5,166 nt of DNA. Origin: an uncultured Blautia sp. GTDB taxonomy: Bacteria; Bacillota; Clostridia; Lachnospirales; Lachnospiraceae. Positions 1 through 5,125 of the stretch are shown one piece after another. How positions within the stretch are numbered: position 1 is the stretch's first letter; every line of letters starts with the position of its first letter. Below the pieces are notes generated by a model, which searched no databases, was not told where the DNA came from, and saw only the letters and a list, made by a program, of their open reading frames with translations. The translations under genes and the position numbers were made by a program. The stretch is from contig CAAFRY010000043.1 in NCBI GenBank assembly GCA_900765525.1, positions 1-5,166 of the forward strand, in the 5' to 3' direction.

Positions 1-1203
1 TTATGCGGCGGCAGATTAAGCGGGGGGATTTGCACAGAGTGCGGACTGGATAACCGCAAATCAGATGAAATGTACCAGGATATATTAAATAAAAGTTCCT
101 GCGACGGAGAAAACCTGACCCACGTTCATGAGCCTGACCAAAAGGAAAAACAGAGGTATACATATGGAGAACAGACCAGAAAATCTACAGCAAAGGCCTC
201 CTATACCGGAAACCGTGCCGGAGAAACCGGGAAAAGTCAGAAAAAGGCTTCTGCTCCGCCCAGGCAAAGCGCAGGGGCAGGAAACCAGAGAAGAGTAGAG
301 AATTATGTGCCGGCCAGGTTTAATATAGGCCGTACCGGCTATCAGAATTTTGGGCAGAAAAAGGGTGCGTCTGTATTTTTGGTTCTGGTACTTATTTTTC
401 TCCTTGTGTTTTTAATAGCGGCAGGAGCCATAAAGCACAATTCAGGAAAAAGTTTTCAGCATTCAATGGAATATCTGGAAGATTTTGACGACTTTGATTT
501 TGATTATGATTTAGGGGAGGATTTGGAGGATTATGTTTATGACCCTTATGGAAATGCCCAGGATACCTTGAAAGAGACAGGTGAATACTGGAGCCAGCAG
601 ATGGAGCCCGGTATGTATATGGTTGGTGTGGATATTCCGGAGGGTGAGTACAGAGTTACCGGTTCTCAGGGAAGCAGTTTTGAAGTTCATGATTCAGCCA
701 ATTATATTGTAGATACTGTCCGGTTCGGTTCGGACACAGATTTAGGAGAGGTAGATGCAGCAGAGGGAGTAAAGCTTTTTGCAGGCGCTTTGATTTGTGT
801 GGATGGTAAGAATCCGGTTACACTTGCCTCAGAAAATGCCCAGACTCAGGAGATACAGGCCAGGACAGCGAATCCTCTGACAGAAACTGTGGAAGTAAAC
901 GGAAGCCTGACAGCAGGAAAGGACTTTCCGGCAGGTACTTACGATATGAAGGTTAAGACAGGGGATAAGTTTGGAATCGTGTTTTACCATATCCCTTCTG
1001 TGGACGAAGAGGAATACCCTCCCTCCTTTTCGGTTATGATGGAAGCCAATCCTACAGAGGAATATCCGGAGTATTGTTCTCTGTATAAAAATGTGGTGCT
1101 GCCGGAGGGTGCAGTCATAGAAGTGGAGGAATTTACAGTAGAACTTGTACCCAGTCAGGGTATTGTGTCAGAAGATTATTTAGCGTTTTATTCAAATATG
1201 TAA
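1..1203 (+). CDS. Zinc-ribbon, single-pass membrane protein with twin extracytoplasmic domains (5' end missing)
   Basis: The reading frame is open from the first base, so the true start lies upstream. The first ATG (base 70) has no ribosome binding site and would cut off conserved residues. Counting codons from base 1, Cys2, Cys11 and Cys14 (CGG...CTECGLDN) form most of a zinc ribbon; the missing fourth cysteine is presumably just off the window. A polar, basic, low-complexity linker follows (about 40-120). One strong transmembrane helix spans about 123-144 (bases 367-432), then a very acidic Asp/Glu/Tyr stretch (about 157-183). The rest appears extracytoplasmic and holds two related units, about 202-277 (GMYMVGVDIPEGEY) and 300-386 (LTAGKDFPAGTY), each ending in a strand-rich segment. 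Such zinc-ribbon/TM/repeat proteins are common in Lachnospiraceae, but I know of no established function. There is no C-terminal LPxTG-like sorting signal. It ends 43 bases before the sortase gene and is probably co-transcribed with it. A role in envelope sensing is only a guess. Confidence 0.9.
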   Translation, partial: LCGGRLSGGICTECGLDNRKSDEMYQDILNKSSCDGENLTHVHEPDQKEKQRYTYGEQTRKSTAKASYTGNRAGETGKSQKKASAPPRQSAGAGNQRRVENYVPARFNIGRTGYQNFGQKKGASVFLVLVLIFLLVFLIAAGAIKHNSGKSFQHSMEYLEDFDDFDFDYDLGEDLEDYVYDPYGNAQDTLKETGEYWSQQMEPGMYMVGVDIPEGEYRVTGSQGSSFEVHDSANYIVDTVRFGSDTDLGEVDAAEGVKLFAGALICVDGKNPVTLASENAQTQEIQARTANPLTETVEVNGSLTAGKDFPAGTYDMKVKTGDKFGIVFYHIPSVDEEEYPPSFSVMMEANPTEEYPEYCSLYKNVVLPEGAVIEVEEFTVELVPSQGIVSEDYLAFYSNM

Positions 1204-1246
1204 AAATATATAAAATAAGGACTTAAGCGAGATTCAGGAGCAGAAA

Positions 1247-2041
1247 ATGAGCAGAAAAAAGAAAAAAAGGACAGCAGGAGATGTTATCCGTTATATTATT
1301 ATGGCTGCAGCCCTCTGTGTATTCGTGTTTTCCGCAGTACAGCTTGCAGGGATTTTTTTGGAGTACAGAGAAGGAACAGAAGAATATGACCGTATCCGGG
1401 AATATGTGGAGCAGCCCGTAGAGCAGGAGGAGGAAGACCAGGCCCTGAAAGGGGAGGCCACCCAGTCTGAGACACCCCAGGCCCCATCTGTGGACTGGGC
1501 TGCTCTTCAGGCTATCAACTCAGACCTTATAGGGTGGCTTCAAATCGAAGGTACGGAAATCAGCTATCCTATTGTAAAGGGAACGGATAATGCCTATTAT
1601 CTGAAGCATACCTTTGAGAAGACCACCAATGCGGCTGGAGCGATTTTTATAGAGTTTACCAACAGCAGTGATTTTCAGGACTGCAATACCATTATATATG
1701 GGCACAATATGAAAAACGGCTCTATGTTTGGTCAGCTTCGAAAATACTTCCAAAGCCAGGAGTCTATACCGGGAAAATATATCTGGGTGTGTACGCCCCA
1801 GAAGAATTACCGCTATGAAATCTTTTCCAGCCATGTGGTAGATGCTGCGGGAGAAACCTATACTTTGTTTTCCGCTCATGACGAGGCCTTTGGGAAGTAT
1901 TTGGAAAATATGAAATCCCAGTCTCTGGTGGATTTTAACGTAGGAGTGAGTCAGGAGGATAAGATTATCACTCTTTCCACCTGTACGGGAAATGACGCTA
2001 CCCGTTTTGTGGTTCAGGCCAGGATGGAGGGCGCTTATTAG
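1247..2041 (+). CDS. srtB: Class B sortase (cell-surface transpeptidase)
   Basis: This is a 264-residue sortase, a membrane-anchored cysteine transpeptidase that cleaves a sorting motif in secreted proteins and joins them to the peptidoglycan cross-bridge. A lysine/arginine-rich N-terminus (SRKKKKR) precedes one transmembrane helix (about 14-38). A Glu-rich linker (about 44-75) follows, then the catalytic domain (about 84-260). The triad is visible: His153 in YGHNMKNGSMF, Cys246 in TLSTCTG and Arg253 in ATRFVV. The spacing and the sequence before the histidine (WLQIEGTEISYPIVKG, then YYLKHTF) are typical of class B. AGGAG at 1236-1240 lies 6 bases before the ATG. Class B enzymes in clostridia often recognise NPxTx- or SPxTG-like motifs; no substrate with such a motif is encoded here, so the target must be elsewhere. 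It sits between the membrane protein and the sirtuin gene, 33 bases from the latter. Confidence 0.95.
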   Translation: MSRKKKKRTAGDVIRYIIMAAALCVFVFSAVQLAGIFLEYREGTEEYDRIREYVEQPVEQEEEDQALKGEATQSETPQAPSVDWAALQAINSDLIGWLQIEGTEISYPIVKGTDNAYYLKHTFEKTTNAAGAIFIEFTNSSDFQDCNTIIYGHNMKNGSMFGQLRKYFQSQESIPGKYIWVCTPQKNYRYEIFSSHVVDAAGETYTLFSAHDEAFGKYLENMKSQSLVDFNVGVSQEDKIITLSTCTGNDATRFVVQARMEGAY

Positions 2042-2058
2042 ACAGTAGCTTTGTGGAG

Positions 2059-2065
2059 AAGGAGG
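2059..2065 (+). promoter_or_regulatory. Ribosome binding site that fixes the sirtuin start
   Basis: AAGGAGG, 9 bases before the ATG at 2075. It decides against the in-frame TTG at 2051, which lies upstream of this site and has no Shine-Dalgarno of its own. A closer ATG at 2070 reads only two codons before a stop. Confidence 0.85.
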
Positions 2066-2074
2066 CTGTATGAA

Positions 2075-2806
2075 ATGACAGACGAAATCAAAAGACTGCA
2101 GGAAATATTGGATGAAAGCAGCAATGTGGTTTTCTTCGGAGGGGCAGGAGTTTCCACGGAAAGCGGAATCCCTGATTTTAGAAGCGTGGACGGGCTCTAT
2201 CACCAGCAATGGGATTATCCTCCGGAAACTATTTTGAGTCACAGCTTTTTTATGAGGAAGCCAGAGGAATTCTACCGGTTTTACCGGGCAAAAATGCTCT
2301 GTGACACCGCCAGGCCCAATGAAGCCCATAAAAAACTGACAGAGCTGGAGAAATCGGGAAAACTGAAAGCAGTGATTACCCAGAATATTGACAATCTGCA
2401 TCAGATGGCTGGAAGCCGCCGTGTGTTAGAACTTCACGGCAGCGTACACCGCAACCATTGTATGAAATGCGGCGCCTTCTATGGATTTGACCATATGAAG
2501 AACAGCCAGGGAGTGCCCAGATGTGAAAAATGCGGAGGCATCATAAAGCCGGATGTGGTACTATATGAGGAGGCGCTGGATTCCCAGGTGCTGAGTGAAT
2601 CTGTGGAAGCTATTTCCCAGGCCCAGACCCTTATCATAGGGGGAACTTCTTTATCCGTGTACCCTGCCGCTTCCCTTCTGGATTATTTCCGGGGAGCCCA
2701 TCTGGTTGTGATAAATAGGGATAAAACCCCCAGGGACAGAATTGCAGAGCTGGTGATAAACCAGCCTATTGGCCAGGTGTTTGGGGAGATTCAAGTAAAA
2801 ATGTAA
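2075..2806 (+). CDS. cobB: Sirtuin (Sir2/CobB-type) NAD-dependent protein deacylase
   Basis: This 243-residue sirtuin removes acyl groups from lysines using NAD+, giving nicotinamide and O-acyl-ADP-ribose; it is cytoplasmic. All family landmarks are present: the NAD-binding GAGVSTESGIPDFRS (23-37), TQNIDNLH (102-109), catalytic His121 in LELHGS, a structural zinc site of Cys129, Cys132, Cys150 and Cys153, GTSLSVYPA (190-198) and NRD (214-216). Length is normal for a bacterial single-domain enzyme. The segment EFYRFYRAK (65-73) has a Tyr where desuccinylating sirtuins have one, but the partner Arg appears shifted by one, so deacetylation is the safer guess. I start at the ATG at 2075 because of the AAGGAGG at 2059-2065; the in-frame TTG at 2051 would add eight residues. 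No acetyl-CoA synthetase or acetyltransferase partner is visible. It is 33 bases after the sortase and 15 before the DUF951 gene. Confidence 0.95.
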   Translation: MTDEIKRLQEILDESSNVVFFGGAGVSTESGIPDFRSVDGLYHQQWDYPPETILSHSFFMRKPEEFYRFYRAKMLCDTARPNEAHKKLTELEKSGKLKAVITQNIDNLHQMAGSRRVLELHGSVHRNHCMKCGAFYGFDHMKNSQGVPRCEKCGGIIKPDVVLYEEALDSQVLSESVEAISQAQTLIIGGTSLSVYPAASLLDYFRGAHLVVINRDKTPRDRIAELVINQPIGQVFGEIQVKM

Positions 2807-2821
2807 CAGAGGAAACGAATT

Positions 2822-3010
2822 ATGAATTATAACTATGAAGTGGGAGACATTGTAAAATTAAAAAAACAACATCCCTGCGGAAGCCATGAATGGGAAATTC
2901 TGCGGGTGGGAGCTGATTTCCGGCTGAAATGCTTAGGCTGCGGGCATCAAATCATGATGGCCAGAAAGGCTGTGGAAAAAAGTGCCAGAGATTTGAAAAA
3001 AAAGGCTTGA
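2822..3010 (+). CDS. DUF951 family small protein (YyzM-like)
   Basis: This is a 62-residue basic protein that matches the DUF951 family throughout: VGDIVKLKKQHPCGSHEWEI near the N-terminus, then VGADFRLKCLGCGHQIMMAR. Conserved Cys19, Cys37 and Cys40 with nearby histidines suggest a metal or nucleic-acid binding fold, but the function is unknown as far as I know. Genes of this family are often next to rpsF in Firmicutes, as here, which supports a real gene despite its size. An AGAGGA ribosome binding site (2808-2813) is 8 bases before the ATG, and the gene follows the sirtuin stop by only 15 bases, so it is probably translated from the upstream message. Its stop codon overlaps the -35 element of the rpsF promoter. 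The C-terminus is lysine-rich. Confidence 0.92.
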   Translation: MNYNYEVGDIVKLKKQHPCGSHEWEILRVGADFRLKCLGCGHQIMMARKAVEKSARDLKKKA

Positions 3011-3035
3011 ATATCTCCGGGCCATGTGGTAGAAT
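3007..3035 (+). promoter_or_regulatory. Promoter of the rpsF-ssb-rpsR operon (housekeeping sigma, extended -10)
   Basis: TTGAAT (3007-3012) and TAGAAT (3030-3035) are separated by exactly 17 bases, and TG at 3027-3028 makes an extended -10 (TGgTAGAAT). The predicted transcript start is near 3042, leaving a leader of about 104 bases before rpsF. The -35 box overlaps the TGA stop of the DUF951 gene. This is a prediction from consensus match only. Confidence 0.75.
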
Positions 3036-3059
3036 AAGCAATCGTGATATATTATTTTC

Positions 3060-3095
3060 AGGATGCCTGAGTGCGTATGCGCCGGGCGCTATCCT
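3060..3095 (+). promoter_or_regulatory. Candidate S6:S18-binding leader hairpin of rpsF
   Basis: An outer stem AGGAT/ATCCT (3060-3064 with 3091-3095) and an inner stem AGTGC/GCGCT (3070-3074 with 3086-3090, one G-U pair) stack on the 3' side. The 5' strand has a five-base bulge (3065-3069). The loop contains CCG (3082-3084). Known rpsF leaders bind the S6:S18 complex through a bulged hairpin with a conserved CCG that mimics 16S rRNA, giving feedback control. The position, just upstream of rpsF in an operon that also carries rpsR, fits. The exact match to the published consensus was not tested, and other pairings of the GC-rich loop are possible. Confidence 0.5.
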
Positions 3096-3096
3096 T

Positions 3097-3117
3097 GTTC
3101 CCTGCCAGTCAGGGAGC
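3097..3117 (+). promoter_or_regulatory. Second leader hairpin before the rpsF ribosome binding site
   Basis: GTTCCCTG (3097-3104) pairs with CAGGGAGC (3110-3117) as an 8-bp stem with one G-U pair and a five-base loop. No T-tract follows, so it is not an intrinsic terminator. It ends about 10 bases before the AAAAGGAGG site, close enough to affect ribosome loading, or it may be part of the leader regulatory fold. Confidence 0.5.
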
Positions 3118-3126
3118 CAAAAGACC

Positions 3127-3135
3127 AAAAGGAGG
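3127..3135 (+). promoter_or_regulatory. Ribosome binding site that fixes the rpsF start
   Basis: AAAAGGAGG ends 10 bases before the ATG at 3146. It excludes the in-frame GTG at 3071, which lies inside the leader hairpin and would add 25 residues not found in bS6. Confidence 0.9.
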
Positions 3136-3145
3136 TACAACAAGC

Positions 3146-3433
3146 ATGAACAAATACGAATTAGCATTAGTCGTGAATGCCAAGATTGAAGATGAAGCTC
3201 GTGCCGCAGTAGTGGAAAAAGCAAAGGGCTACATCACCCGTTACAACGGAAACATCACAGAAGTTGAAGAATGGGGAAAGAAAAGACTGGCTTACGAAAT
3301 CCAGAAAATGCGTGAGGGATATTACTACTTTATCCAGTTCGAGGCTGATTCTACAAGCCCGGCTGAGATTGAGCGTCATGTCCGCATTATGGATAATGTG
3401 TTAAGATATTTAGTTGTGAAAAAAGAAGCTTAA
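3146..3433 (+). CDS. rpsF: 30S ribosomal protein bS6
   Basis: This protein of the small-subunit platform binds 16S rRNA as a dimer with bS18. The 95-residue length is normal. It starts with the typical MNKYELALVV first strand, has the family signature around EEWGKKRLAYEI (41-52), the strand YYYFIQF (59-65) and the C-terminal RIMDNVLRYLVVK (80-92). There is no acidic, glutamylated-type tail as in E. coli. The start is set by AAAAGGAGG at 3127-3135. It is the first gene of the rpsF-ssb-rpsR operon, driven by its own promoter at 3007-3035 and probably also by read-through from upstream. The leader hairpins suggest translational feedback by the S6:S18 complex. Compared with the upstream genes it has the higher-expression signals expected of a ribosomal protein (strong promoter, strong ribosome binding site). 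Confidence 0.98.
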   Translation: MNKYELALVVNAKIEDEARAAVVEKAKGYITRYNGNITEVEEWGKKRLAYEIQKMREGYYYFIQFEADSTSPAEIERHVRIMDNVLRYLVVKKEA

Positions 3434-3448
3434 TTCTAAATTCCGCAA

Positions 3449-3480
3449 ATCAGAATCCATTTAAAATTACTGATTCTGGT
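3449..3480 (+). repeat. Inverted repeat between rpsF and ssb
   Basis: CAGAATC (3451-3457) and GATTCTG (3472-3478) are a perfect 7-bp inverted repeat, extendable to 9 bp (3449-3480) with one G-T pair; the loop is 14 bases and AT-rich. No T-tract follows, so it is not an ordinary terminator. It is in the 82-base gap inside the operon and could be an RNA processing or stability element that sets the ratio of rpsF to ssb. Confidence 0.45.
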
Positions 3481-3515
3481 AATGATGTTGTGATATTGAT
3501 TTATGAGGTGATTAT

Positions 3516-3971
3516 ATGAATAAAGTAATTTTAATGGGTCGTTTGACAAGAGACCCTGAGGTGAGATATTCCGCAGGGGAAAGTTCTATGGCAATTGCCA
3601 GATATACATTGGCTGTTGACCGCCGTTTTAAGAGAGACGGAGAGGCAACTGCAGACTTTATCGGATGCGTTGCTTTCGGGAGACAGGCAGAATTTGCAGA
3701 GAAATATTTCCGCCAGGGAATCCGCATTGTAGTAACCGGAAGAATTCAGACCGGCAGCTACACCAACAGAGACGGTAACAAGGTATACACCACAGATGTT
3801 GTGGTTGAGGAACAGGAGTTCGCAGAGAGCAAGGCTGTCAGCGACAGTCATGTGGGACACGCTCCCGCAGGCGCCCCTGTCCGCCAGGAAGCACCGGCAC
3901 CCAGCGCCGCCTCAGCAGACGGATTTATGAATATTCCCGACGGAATTGACGAGGAGCTGCCTTTCAGCTAA
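3516..3971 (+). CDS. ssb: Single-stranded DNA-binding protein
   Basis: This protein coats single-stranded DNA as a tetramer during replication, repair and recombination, and recruits partner enzymes by its acidic C-terminal tip. The 151-residue protein has an N-terminal OB-fold (about 1-105) with MNKVILMGRLTRDPEVRY, FIGCVAFGRQAEFAEKYF and VVTGRIQTGSYTNRDG. A disordered Ala/Pro-rich linker follows (about 106-140), then the tip DEELPFS. Two details stand out: there is no tryptophan anywhere, with Phe54 where many SSBs have a DNA-stacking Trp, and the tail has a Ser after the usual terminal Pro-Phe. GAGGTG (3505-3510) lies 5 bases before the ATG. Its place between rpsF and rpsR is the standard Firmicutes arrangement, so this is the housekeeping SSB rather than a plasmid or phage copy. 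Confidence 0.97.
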   Translation: MNKVILMGRLTRDPEVRYSAGESSMAIARYTLAVDRRFKRDGEATADFIGCVAFGRQAEFAEKYFRQGIRIVVTGRIQTGSYTNRDGNKVYTTDVVVEEQEFAESKAVSDSHVGHAPAGAPVRQEAPAPSAASADGFMNIPDGIDEELPFS

Positions 3972-4004
3972 AGTGCAGCGAATATGGATAGGAGGTAAAT
4001 AATC

Positions 4005-4268
4005 ATGGCTTACGAAAAAGGTAACAGACCGGATTCTCCAATGAAGAGAAGAGGCGGACGCAGAAGAAAAAAAGTTTGTGTATTCTGCGGACAGGAAAAT
4101 AACGAAATCAGCTACAAGGATGCAAACAAGTTAAAGAGATATGTCTCTGAGAGAGGAAAAATTCTTCCAAGAAGAATCACAGGCAACTGTGCAAAACATC
4201 AGAGAGCTCTTACTGTTGAAATTAAGAGAGCAAGACATATGGCTATCATGCCTTATGTTCAGGACTAA
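4005..4268 (+). CDS. rpsR: 30S ribosomal protein bS18, zinc-binding form
   Basis: This is an 87-residue, very basic small-subunit protein that pairs with bS6 on the platform near 16S rRNA helices 22-23. The core [17 protein letters not shown] (44-60) and the tail [15 protein letters not shown] (71-85) are diagnostic. Cys25, Cys28 (CVFC), Cys62 and His65 form a CxxC...CxxH site, marking the zinc-containing (C+) version; species with zinc-free paralogues replace these residues. A strong GGAGG (3991-3995) lies 9 bases before the ATG, 33 bases after ssb. It is the last gene of the operon and is followed directly by an intrinsic terminator. Confidence 0.98.
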   Translation: MAYEKGNRPDSPMKRRGGRRRKKVCVFCGQENNEISYKDANKLKRYVSERGKILPRRITGNCAKHQRALTVEIKRARHMAIMPYVQD

Positions 4269-4277
4269 TTGAATCTT

Positions 4278-4321
4278 AAAAAGCCCGTACAGTTTGGAAA
4301 CTGACTGTACGGGCTTTTTTT
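4278..4321 (+). terminator. Intrinsic terminator of the rpsF-ssb-rpsR operon, probably bidirectional
   Basis: A perfect 16-bp stem: AAAAAGCCCGTACAGT (4278-4293) pairs with the strand at 4304-4319, with a ten-base loop. Seven T's (4315-4321) follow on the plus strand, starting 9 bases after the rpsR stop at the stem's base. Five A's at the left arm give a T-run on the minus strand, so it could also end the convergent gntR transcript. Inside it, CAGTTT-GG-AAACTG (4290-4303) is a competing hairpin with a two-base turn. Confidence 0.93.
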
Positions 4322-4363
4322 AATTCTATAGGAAATTCCTCTGAATTTCCTATAGAATTAAAA
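4318..4363. repeat. Perfect 21-bp inverted repeat with 4-base loop
   Basis: The left arm 4318-4338 is exactly complementary to the right arm 4343-4363; the core reads AATTCTATAGGAAATTC and its complement, with loop CTCT. The left end overlaps the T-tract of the rpsR terminator by four bases. The arms are AT-rich and no T-tract follows on either strand, so it is not itself a standard terminator. It codes for nothing. It may be a dispersed palindromic repeat of the REP/MITE type or a transcript-end stability structure serving the two convergent genes. Copy number in the genome cannot be judged from one window. Confidence 0.85.
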
Positions 4364-4365
4364 GC

Positions 4366-4375
4366 ACTCCGGAGT
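4366..4375. repeat. Short palindrome ACTCCGGAGT
   Basis: A perfect 10-bp palindrome without a spacer, just beyond the 21-bp inverted repeat and 3' of gntR. On the minus strand it is followed by GC and four T's (GCTTTT), so it could be a weak part of the gntR transcript end. A chance occurrence is possible. Confidence 0.3.
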
Positions 4376-4399
4376 TATCTGTTATTTTGGCCTTTGGCC

Positions 4400-5059
4400 C
4401 TAAATAGGTGTATCACTGTTAGCTAAAGCACCGAAAGCGGATTTCTGGGCATTCAGAAGATGATTCCGCATAGCATCTGCAGCCTTGTTTACATCCTCCT
4501 GAAGCAGATACTGTAAAATTTGAGAGTGTTCATCTGCGGTTTCCCGGATGCGCTGCTCATTTAAACGTCCGCTTAACACCCGCAGCCGGAAATTTTGAGA
4601 CTGCATATCATTGTAACTGCGTAGGAGATAGCGGTTTTTACATCTCTGGACAAAGAAATCGTGAAACTGGTTATCCAGTTCAAAAAAACCGGCCTGGTTT
4701 TTGTCCCGGGCCATGGTATAGGCGTTTTCGATATTTTCCGCCATTTTATCCAGAATTTCAGGAGGCATATTCCAGCAATAGCTGCGGATAAAGTAGGATT
4801 CCAGAAGGATACGGCCTTCGAAGACCATATTGATTTCCGCAATGGTGAGAGGAGATACCTGAAATCCCTTTTTAGGGAAAATAGTTACCAGGTTTTCTTG
4901 CTCCAACCGTCCCAGGGCGTCCCGGACAGGGGTACGGCTTACCTGAAATTCCTCACATAAAATATCTTCATTGAGGAATGCGCCGGGAGCGTATTCACAG
5001 CTTAAAATTTTATTTTTTATATTTTCATATGCATGTTGCTTTAAACTTTTCTTTGGCAT
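4400..5059 (-). CDS. GntR-family transcriptional regulator, FCD (FadR) subfamily
   Basis: This 219-residue DNA-binding regulator has a normal length for its class. The N-terminal winged helix-turn-helix (about 1-68) shows AYENIKNKILSCEYAPG, then the recognition part FQVSRTPVRDALGRLEQENLV (38-58) and the wing FPKKGFQV. The C-terminal helical FCD domain (about 72-210) binds a small ligand, often an organic acid, and usually a metal. The full expected metal set is present: Asp129 and His133 (LDNQFHDFF), His178 (DEHSQIL) and His200 (MRNHLL). The ATG is preceded by AGGAAAGG (5079-5072) at a rather long 12-base spacing; no better start is seen. It is convergent with rpsR and not part of that operon. 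Its promoter overlaps a near-palindrome, suggesting autoregulation. The ligand and targets are unknown; regulated metabolic genes may lie past the right edge. Confidence 0.95.
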   Translation of the reverse strand: MPKKSLKQHAYENIKNKILSCEYAPGAFLNEDILCEEFQVSRTPVRDALGRLEQENLVTIFPKKGFQVSPLTIAEINMVFEGRILLESYFIRSYCWNMPPEILDKMAENIENAYTMARDKNQAGFFELDNQFHDFFVQRCKNRYLLRSYNDMQSQNFRLRVLSGRLNEQRIRETADEHSQILQYLLQEDVNKAADAMRNHLLNAQKSAFGALANSDTPI

Positions 5060-5092
5060 GTTTCAGTTTCGCCTTTCCTAAATAGTGTTCTG

Positions 5093-5110
5093 TTTAATCA
5101 TATCATTAAA
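5093..5110. promoter_or_regulatory. Candidate operator at the gntR promoter
   Basis: TTTAATCATATCATTAAA: two perfect 6-base half sites (TTTAAT and ATTAAA) around a six-base centre, with only one mismatched pair in 18 bases. It fully covers the -10 box of the gntR promoter, so a bound repressor would block transcription. It does not clearly match the TNGTNNNACNA-like sites known for many GntR proteins, and AT-rich DNA gives such repeats by chance. Confidence 0.4.
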
Positions 5111-5125
5111 TAAAAATACCGTCAA
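5097..5125 (-). promoter_or_regulatory. Promoter of the gntR gene
   Basis: On the minus strand TTGACG (5125-5120) and TATGAT (5102-5097) are separated by exactly 17 bases, and TG directly upstream gives an extended -10 (TGaTATGAT). The predicted transcript start is near 5090, with a leader of about 30 bases to the ATG at 5059. This is close to the housekeeping sigma consensus. Confidence 0.8.

Noticed and set aside
1..1203. Membrane protein as the substrate of the adjacent sortase
   Set aside because: Its only transmembrane helix is internal, and the C-terminus has no sorting motif, hydrophobic stretch or basic tail.
1204..1246. AT-rich TATATAAAAT stretch as a separate promoter for the sortase
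   Set aside because: It resembles a -10 box, but no -35 element lies at a usable distance, and the short gap suggests co-transcription.
2051..2074. Upstream TTG start for the sirtuin
   Set aside because: The AAGGAGG site lies downstream of this codon and at ideal distance from the ATG at 2075; the extra residues are not typical of the family.
1520..2401. Long antisense open frame of 293 codons across the sortase and sirtuin genes
   Set aside because: It overlaps two genes with complete catalytic motifs and runs across their junction. Its translation shows no recognisable domain, and it is best explained as a shadow of codon bias.
3071..3145. Upstream GTG start for rpsF
   Set aside because: It lies in the leader hairpin, has no ribosome binding site, and would make bS6 25 residues too long.
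2929..3189. Plus-strand open frame of 86 codons overlapping the DUF951 end, promoter and rpsF start
   Set aside because: It has no ribosome binding site or family resemblance and covers regulatory DNA and two real genes in another frame.
4389..4399. GGCC-TTT-GGCC hairpin directly after the gntR stop as a terminator
   Set aside because: The stem is only 4 bp and no T-run follows on the minus strand; it also reads as a short GGCCAAA direct repeat.
4661..4960. Plus-strand 99-codon open frame inside gntR
   Set aside because: It lies opposite the gntR gene, whose domains and metal residues are intact; no start signal is seen.
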